Positions 13,744 through 16,187 of a stretch of DNA of 16,187 nucleotides are shown here, one piece after another; within the stretch, counting starts at the first letter, position 1, and each line of letters opens with the position of its first letter. A program made the position numbers and the translations under genes. Below the pieces are notes generated by a model. The model was not told where the DNA came from and made no database searches. It was given only the letters and a program-made list of their open reading frames with translations. The DNA lies in contig JASAOO010002990.1 of the NCBI GenBank assembly GCA_030849075.1, positions 1 through 16,187 on the forward strand, read 5' to 3'. Source of the stretch: Zelonia costaricensis. Taxonomy: Eukaryota; Euglenozoa; Kinetoplastea; Trypanosomatida; Trypanosomatidae.

Positions 13744-16187
13744 ATGCAGCGCTGGTGGGGGCAGTGGGGCGACGTGGGCGCCAACCCCTTCGTTGACTTC
13801 TCCACGACATGGATCGAGCCGCTCATCCAGCACGCCGTCGACGTGAGTCACCGCGTCGAGCCGGATGTGATGAGCACGCTGGCGTACATGGCGTGCATGG
13901 GCTCCGCCTACCTATTCCACTCCCCATTCCGCGCCCACGCGACGGCGGCCATGGACACCTACGGCCGCATCACGAAGGTGTTCCAGACCTGGTGCACGAT
14001 CGTCTTCTTCTGCTTCCACCTCGGGCCGCAGTTCTTCAAAAAGAAGCAGGACCAACTGGCGCGCGTGCACGCGGCGAACGAGACGGTGCCGATCCTCTTC
14101 TTCCCGCTCTTCATCATCTTCACGATTTGGTTTGGCTTTCTGCACAAGATGAAGCGCCGGTGGGGCCTCGGCCTCACGTACGGCGGCCGCTTCTCTGTTG
14201 TGGTCCTCAACTCCATCGTGCTCGCCGCGCTCGGCACGGGACACTACGCGTACTGCTCTACCCTGTACGCGAACGCATCGAACCGAGTCTGGCGCTACGT
14301 GCTGTACAGCCTCACCCCCGCCGCCATCACCGTCCACCCGCTCCGCAGCATCCTGAAACTGCTCAGCGTCTTCGCCGCCTTCATTGCGGCCGACTACAAC
14401 TACAAGCGCTGGCACGGCTTCGACCCGGCCCGCGGCATGCTGTGGGCCGAGCTCTACGAGCTGAACAAGGGCCTGCGGCAGGAGGCGCTGCACGCCGAGA
14501 CGAACGGCAAGGAGGAGCAGCGCGACTGGCGCGAGCTCGTCGCGCCGCCGCGGGTGTACGCGGCAGACGCGCCAAGCGCGCGCCACGTCGCGGCCGCCGC
14601 CCACGCCGCCGCCACCAGCAGCAGCAGCCCTGCCGCCCTGCCCATCAGCACGAACGGCGACGGCGCGCGGCTGCGAGGGCAGTGGCGGGGCAGCCCGGAA
14701 GCGACCACCGCCATCGCCGCAACTGCACCAGAGGGGTTGTCGGTGGTGCCGCCGGTACGGCCGCCCCCACAGCGCGCGGTGGTGCCGCGCATGCTCTACC
14801 ACGAGTGCCCACCCGACGTCAACCTGGCGGTGCTCGAGTCGTCGTACGAGGCCGACGACGCCGCGCTGCGGCGCATCTTCAAGGCCGGCGCGTCGGCGTC
14901 AGCCTCGGCGACCCCCACGACCGGCTGCCGCAGCTTTACGGTTGCCGCCGCGACGGCGCTGTCGCCGCTGTCCTTCGCGGGGCTGGTCAGCTCGCCGGTG
15001 CACAAGGCAGACCACTCCGACCGCACCCTGGCGAGCCTCATGTCGTTCCGCGCGCCGCAGCTGTACGTGAAGGAGGCGCAGAAGGCGCAGCACCCCGTGA
15101 ACCGACCTGGCATGGTGCCCTGGTGGTCCACCTTCGTGCTCTTCACGGCCTGGCAGACCGTCGCAGGCGCCACGCTGCGCTTCCTTTCCTTCGACGTGCG
15201 CACGATTCAGGGCTACACGACGCCAAAAATATTCCACCTGCACTTCTCCCCGTCCCTGCGCCACACGATCCGCAGCGCCGCGGCCGCCTTCCACCCGACC
15301 CCTGCCACGGCGCCTCCCCCCTCGGCTCCGCGGGACCGGCTGAGCGTGGCGGACATGGGGCTCGGAGGTGGTGGTGGCGGCGGCATTGGCGGCAGCTCGT
15401 CGCCGGGGCTGTGCAGCCTCGATGGGACGGAGCACCACGGCCTCGCCGCCTCTGCCATTGCCGCGCAGCGAACGCCCCGCGGCGCCGCGACGCCACCGGA
15501 GGAGTCGACGCGGGAGTGGCTGACCCCGTCGCTGGCGTCCCTGCCGAACCCCACGGGCTTCGCAGAGGAGCCCGACGTGTGGTTCGACTGGATCGCGGAC
15601 GTCGGCGACGGCTTCAACCCGACCTACGCCATGGCCCGCCTGCTGGCCCAGCCGATGCTGCGGCTGCCCCTCGCTGCCGCTCGTCGTGCGCAGCAGTGGC
15701 GTCGCAAGGCGCACGAGGCGGGCGGCCACGACAGCCTCCCCGCCGCCGCCGGGGCTGGCAGCGTCTCCGCCCCCACGACGCCGCTGGGACGTCCTGGGGA
15801 GATTGGGGGTGGTGCAGGCGGCGGCAACGGCAGCAGTTGTGTGGGGATTGCACAGCCCCTGCAGCGCACGACGTCCGGGTCCGCCCTGCACTTCACCGAC
15901 ACCGTCAGCGAGAGCGCGCAGAGCGTCGTCGGCGCACCATCGCGCCCCGCCCCGCCGCCGGCCCGCCCGCACTCTGCCAGGGCACCCCGCCACACGGCTG
16001 ATGCCGGCGCGACCTCTTCCGCGACGGCACACGCGGCCACGTCGCTGGCGCACCGCCGCGTCGCCACAGGCGACACCGACGGCGGCGTCAGCAGCGACTC
16101 CTTCGCCTCGACCAGCTCCGCCCCCCCACGCCGCACCCCGCGCCGCCGCACCGCGTCCGAAGACGCGCCAACTGCGACGGCAGCTGC
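13744..16187 (+). CDS. Polytopic membrane calcineurin-like metallophosphoesterase (paralogue B), 3' partial
   Basis: The frame starts at ATG 13744 and stays open to the window edge: 814 complete codons plus two bases, no stop. I read the frame codon by codon. No in-frame ATG lies upstream before the stop near 13060. It is paralogous to the upstream gene: shared YLFHSPFR (56-63), five hydrophobic segments (about 43-58, 78-96, 114-134, 150-167, 203-217), NYKRWH (219-224), HPVNRPGMVPWWSTF (450-464), SFDVRT (488-493 region) and motif I DVWFDWIADVGDGFNPTYAM (611-630). The linker between the membrane bundle and the NRPGMVPW block is about twice as long as in paralogue A. At least 190 residues of Ala/Ser/Pro/Gly/Arg-rich sequence follow motif I without reaching motif II, against about 65 in paralogue A. 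Motifs II-V and the C-terminal membrane bundle must lie beyond the window, so catalytic competence cannot be judged. Confidence 0.9.
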   Translation, partial: MQRWWGQWGDVGANPFVDFSTTWIEPLIQHAVDVSHRVEPDVMSTLAYMACMGSAYLFHSPFRAHATAAMDTYGRITKVFQTWCTIVFFCFHLGPQFFKKKQDQLARVHAANETVPILFFPLFIIFTIWFGFLHKMKRRWGLGLTYGGRFSVVVLNSIVLAALGTGHYAYCSTLYANASNRVWRYVLYSLTPAAITVHPLRSILKLLSVFAAFIAADYNYKRWHGFDPARGMLWAELYELNKGLRQEALHAETNGKEEQRDWRELVAPPRVYAADAPSARHVAAAAHAAATSSSSPAALPISTNGDGARLRGQWRGSPEATTAIAATAPEGLSVVPPVRPPPQRAVVPRMLYHECPPDVNLAVLESSYEADDAALRRIFKAGASASASATPTTGCRSFTVAAATALSPLSFAGLVSSPVHKADHSDRTLASLMSFRAPQLYVKEAQKAQHPVNRPGMVPWWSTFVLFTAWQTVAGATLRFLSFDVRTIQGYTTPKIFHLHFSPSLRHTIRSAAAAFHPTPATAPPPSAPRDRLSVADMGLGGGGGGGIGGSSSPGLCSLDGTEHHGLAASAIAAQRTPRGAATPPEESTREWLTPSLASLPNPTGFAEEPDVWFDWIADVGDGFNPTYAMARLLAQPMLRLPLAAARRAQQWRRKAHEAGGHDSLPAAAGAGSVSAPTTPLGRPGEIGGGAGGGNGSSCVGIAQPLQRTTSGSALHFTDTVSESAQSVVGAPSRPAPPPARPHSARAPRHTADAGATSSATAHAATSLAHRRVATGDTDGGVSSDSFASTSSAPPRRTPRRRTASEDAPTATAA

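Noticed and set aside
13809..16001. 730-codon + strand open frame overlapping paralogue B
   Set aside because: It is in another frame. Its translation is Arg/Ala/Pro-rich without membrane segments or motifs, whereas the frame from 13744 shows clear paralogy to the upstream phosphoesterase. It is a high-GC shadow.

Overview
The window looks like chromosomal DNA of a trypanosomatid, most likely Leishmania or a close relative. Three long GC-rich, intronless reading frames lie on the same (+) strand. They have strongly G/C-ending codons and are separated by long gaps of polypyrimidine tracts, (CA)n/(GT)n microsatellites and homopolymer runs. That is the usual look of a kinetoplastid polycistronic unit, where mRNAs are made by spliced-leader trans-splicing and coupled polyadenylation. 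The assignment rests on sequence style and protein content; no species-specific marker was recognised.

Layout. (1) 4-975: an unrecognised secretory type I membrane protein with signal peptide, six-cysteine ectodomain, one membrane helix and an acidic tail. (2) 976-7668: a 6.7 kb stretch with no convincing gene. It holds microsatellites, a perfect 19-bp inverted repeat around a poly-C loop (2289-2355), a clean orphan splice-acceptor-like site (4975-4998), a GC-rich non-repetitive island (about 5700-6110), and one ambiguous base at 7283 between a G10 and a C15 run. (3) 7669-11343: a 1224-residue polytopic membrane protein carrying a complete calcineurin-like metallophosphoesterase core between N- and C-terminal membrane bundles. 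(4) 11344-13743: a second intergenic region containing a near-perfect 357/358-bp head-to-tail duplication whose junction is exactly a single N (13136), probably an unmerged contig overlap. (5) 13744 to the window end: a tandem paralogue of the phosphoesterase, cut off by the window edge after 814 codons, before the rest of its active site.

The two phosphoesterase genes are the main biological content. They share N-terminal membrane segments, a conserved HPxNRPGMVPW block and metal motif I. They are well diverged in most of the visible region, but a 65-bp block over motif I is identical to the base. The catalytic core of the first copy also has a sharply different synonymous codon style from its flanks. 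Both observations fit sequence exchange within a tandem family. Substrate and compartment cannot be read from the sequence. The gaps are annotated as untranslated, trans-splicing and polyadenylation territory; exact transcript ends are inferences.
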